Source: Flavobacterium frigoris
GTDB lineage: Bacteria > Bacteroidota > Bacteroidia > Flavobacteriales > Flavobacteriaceae
DNA: 64,000 bases
Assembly: GCF_900111075.1 (NCBI RefSeq)
Contig: NZ_FOFZ01000002.1
Coordinates: forward strand, 434,001-498,000
Direction of reading: 5' to 3'
Shown here: one piece after another, positions 62,413 through 64,000 of the stretch
Position numbering within the stretch: position 1 is the stretch's first letter
How the letters are laid out: each line of letters begins with the position of its first letter
Made by a program: the position numbers and the translations under genes
The notes under the pieces: generated by a model
The model's database searches: none
What the model saw: the letters and a program-made list of their open reading frames with translations, nothing else
What the model was told of the DNA's origin: nothing

Positions 62413-62457
62413 ATTTCATAAAAAAAGCTTCTCGTTGAGAAGCTTTTTTTATGAAAT
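62413..62457. terminator. Bidirectional terminator, 21-bp perfect stem
   Basis: ATTTCATAAAAAAAGCTTCTC (62413-62433) pairs perfectly with 62437-62457 across a 3-base loop; serves both the HMA gene and gldD. Confidence 0.85.
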
Positions 62458-63048
62458 CTATTTCCATTTTAAAGTTTCCAGCAACCGTTGCATGTCATTT
62501 TTAACATAACTCGCCGCTGGCATTATAGAATCAAAATTAGGTTTTGCGTAAAAATAAACGGAACCGGTAACGAAATGTTTCGTACTATCGGTTGCATAGA
62601 ATTGCGAATTGGTTGCTGCATTTCCATCCACCTGATAAAACATACCATACACTTTTTTGGCAGGATTCATATAAGGCTGCTCCAATATATCATCGGCCTT
62701 TATAACATGCTCGTAAGTTAGCTTCTGGGCATCCCGCAGCAAGGTATTGATATTGTTATTCACTGGCTTATAAGTCAAATAAATTGTCGCTTTCATTTTT
62801 GGGTACGTAATCGTAAATCCGCAATCCTTTTCTCCTTTTATGACCGCTTCTGAATTCATTTCGAAAGTAAACGGACATTCATTTTCAAAATTAGCATAGG
62901 TCGCAACCGGATAATCCAAGCGCAAATAACTGGATGGTTTTGGAAGAACATCGTCCTTACAGCTTGAAAACAGGAACAATCCCATAAACACGATTACAAC
63001 TATTATACTAGAAAAATATATATTTTTGTCCTGATTCAAATTAAACAT
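62458..63048 (-). CDS. gldD: Gliding motility lipoprotein GldD
   Basis: 196 residues from ATG 63048 (a codon at 63051 just before is TTG). Signal peptide with lipobox FLFSSC, then the GldD domain (PKPSSYLRLDYPVATY, CPFTFEMN, KDCGFTITYPKMKATIYLTYK). GldD is needed for gliding and type IX secretion in Flavobacterium johnsoniae. Overlaps the gldE end by 8 bases. Confidence 0.95.
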   Translation of the reverse strand: MFNLNQDKNIYFSSIIVVIVFMGLFLFSSCKDDVLPKPSSYLRLDYPVATYANFENECPFTFEMNSEAVIKGEKDCGFTITYPKMKATIYLTYKPVNNNINTLLRDAQKLTYEHVIKADDILEQPYMNPAKKVYGMFYQVDGNAATNSQFYATDSTKHFVTGSVYFYAKPNFDSIMPAASYVKNDMQRLLETLKWK

Positions 63049-64000
63049 CAACCGTTACTTTTATCTGTTTTATACGTTTTTTATCTATTGTCTCAATTGT
63101 GAATAGGCAATTTTCATATGATATTTTTTGCCCTTTCATCGGGAAATTACCTGAAATTTCAAGAATAAATCCAGCCAAAGTTTCAGCTTCTCCTTTTCTT
63201 ATCTCAAACTCTTCCTCGTTGACATCAATAATTCTATAGAAATCTTTCAGATTTATTTTACCCTCAAAAAGATAGTTTTTTTCATCAATTTTAATGAAAT
63301 TAACATTGTCATCATCAAACTCATCACTGATATCTCCAACAATTTCCTCAATAACATCTTCGAGAGAAACCAAACCAGAGGTTCCGCCGTATTCATCCAC
63401 CACAATAGCAAGATGACTTTTCATTCTTTGAAAGTCTTTTAGCAGGTTATCCAATTTCTTATTCTCTGGGATAAAAAACGGCTCCCGTATTAAGGTGTTC
63501 CACATAAAATCTTTCTCATCAAGGTGACGCAATAAATCCTTCACAAACAAAACGCCTTCTATCTGGTCAATATTGTCCCGATAAACAGGAATTCGGGAAT
63601 ATCCTTTTTCGATAATCTTAGAATAGATTTCAGAAAATGATTCTGTTATCTCTAAAGCAAAGATATCAATCCTCGGACTCATAACCTGCTTCGTATCTGT
63701 ATTACCAAAAGTTACAATCCCCATCAATATCTTCTGCTCCTCTAAAGAAGTTTCATCTGAAGAAGTAAGTTCTAAAGCTTGTGACAGCTGATCAACTGAA
63801 AAATTTGTTTTTTGTTTCCCTAGTTTATTGTGTAAATAAATGGTTGTTTCTCGCATAGGAACACTAATAGGTGAAAGCAATTTATCAAGTACGGCAATCG
63901 GGTATGCAATCATTTTTGCAAACTTAATGTTGTTTCGACTGGCATATACCTTAGGTAATACTTCGCCAAATAACAAAAGTAAAAAGGTAACAACGATGAC
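63041..64000 (-). CDS. gldE: Gliding motility-associated protein GldE (5' part outside window)
   Basis: 319 residues visible; the frame continues across the right edge (VIVVTFLLLLFGEVLPK), so the N-terminal part is missing. The end of a CNNM/DUF21 membrane domain is followed by two CBS domains (VMSPRIDIFALEI ... YSRIPVYRDNIDQIEGVLFVKDLL and the second through AIVVDEYGGTSGLVSLEDVIEEIVGDISDE) and a CorC/HlyC C-terminal domain. GldE pairs with GldD in Flavobacterium; related proteins transport or sense metal ions. Confidence 0.95.
   Translation of the reverse strand, partial: VIVVTFLLLLFGEVLPKVYASRNNIKFAKMIAYPIAVLDKLLSPISVPMRETTIYLHNKLGKQKTNFSVDQLSQALELTSSDETSLEEQKILMGIVTFGNTDTKQVMSPRIDIFALEITESFSEIYSKIIEKGYSRIPVYRDNIDQIEGVLFVKDLLRHLDEKDFMWNTLIREPFFIPENKKLDNLLKDFQRMKSHLAIVVDEYGGTSGLVSLEDVIEEIVGDISDEFDDDNVNFIKIDEKNYLFEGKINLKDFYRIIDVNEEEFEIRKGEAETLAGFILEISGNFPMKGQKISYENCLFTIETIDKKRIKQIKVTVDV

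Overview
The window comes from a member of the Bacteroidota, almost certainly Flavobacterium or a close relative in the Flavobacteriaceae. The evidence is a low-GC genome with many promoters of the TAnnTTTG type; gldD and gldE gliding genes; an alternative complex III cytochrome (ActA); a group II geranylgeranylglyceryl-phosphate synthase; the TPP-riboswitch thi operon order thiS-thiC-tenI-thiD-thiE-thiG-thiH-thiF; and several classes of short intergenic repeats. No phage, IS transposase, CRISPR array or rRNA is visible. One tRNA (Gln, UUG) is present.

Layout. 1-4.2 kb: 5' part of actA (minus), a SPOR protein, a 1.4-kb gene-free stretch with two copies of a hairpin plus REP-like unit, and an unknown secreted protein. 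4.2-9 kb: the rimP-nusA-infB operon (minus), with a terminator-like hairpin in its leader. 9-18 kb: a universal stress protein, tRNA-Gln, a DUF2723 membrane protein, a polysaccharide deacetylase, a cysteine-less thioredoxin-like protein, a metallophosphoesterase and a large surface protein. 18-26 kb: polA, a LacI-type regulator, rplM-rpsI, rpsB, tsf and a 3-methyladenine glycosylase. 26-33 kb: the thiamine synthesis operon behind a TPP riboswitch. 33-43 kb: a dead MOSC gene fused in register to aat, a PAP2 phosphatase, a flavin reductase with an SSB-like DUF3127 protein, an orphan histidine kinase, a transglutaminase-like protein, HIT-greA, a degenerate Rieske-like lipoprotein, and a TonB-dependent receptor under a second TPP riboswitch. 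43-49 kb: arfB, a NadR-kinase/DUF4301 fusion, pnuC, GGGP synthase, then divergently a Crp/Fnr regulator with a small membrane protein and a truncated hemoglobin, and a phosphopantetheinyl transferase. 49-54 kb: ahcY, a toxin-antitoxin pair followed by a second decaying copy of the ahcY 3' end, several broken secreted-protein genes, rpmA-rplU. 54-64 kb: two tandem pairs of M16 peptidase genes, an EamA transporter, a heavy-metal-domain lipoprotein, gldD and part of gldE.

How genes work together. Thiamine is the strongest theme: the biosynthetic operon and an outer-membrane receptor each carry a TPP riboswitch and the same TACATTTG promoter box, and a PnuC/PnuT-type inner-membrane carrier with a NadR-like kinase lies just upstream of the receptor. 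A second theme is transcription and translation: rimP-nusA-infB, greA, ribosomal proteins and EF-Ts, several with hairpins close to the predicted 5' end of the mRNA. A third is a self-contained regulatory unit at 46.9-48.3 kb: a Crp/Fnr protein, a perfect TATGAC-N4-GTCATA operator centred about 41 bases before the predicted start site, and a membrane protein-hemoglobin pair.

The most interesting unexplained items are the NadR kinase/DUF4301 fusion, the Crp/Fnr-hemoglobin unit, the TA module flanked by a duplicated ahcY 3' end, the leader hairpins of the transcription-factor genes, and a dispersed structured repeat whose end stems differ in sequence but still pair. All calls were made by reading; no database search or folding program was run.
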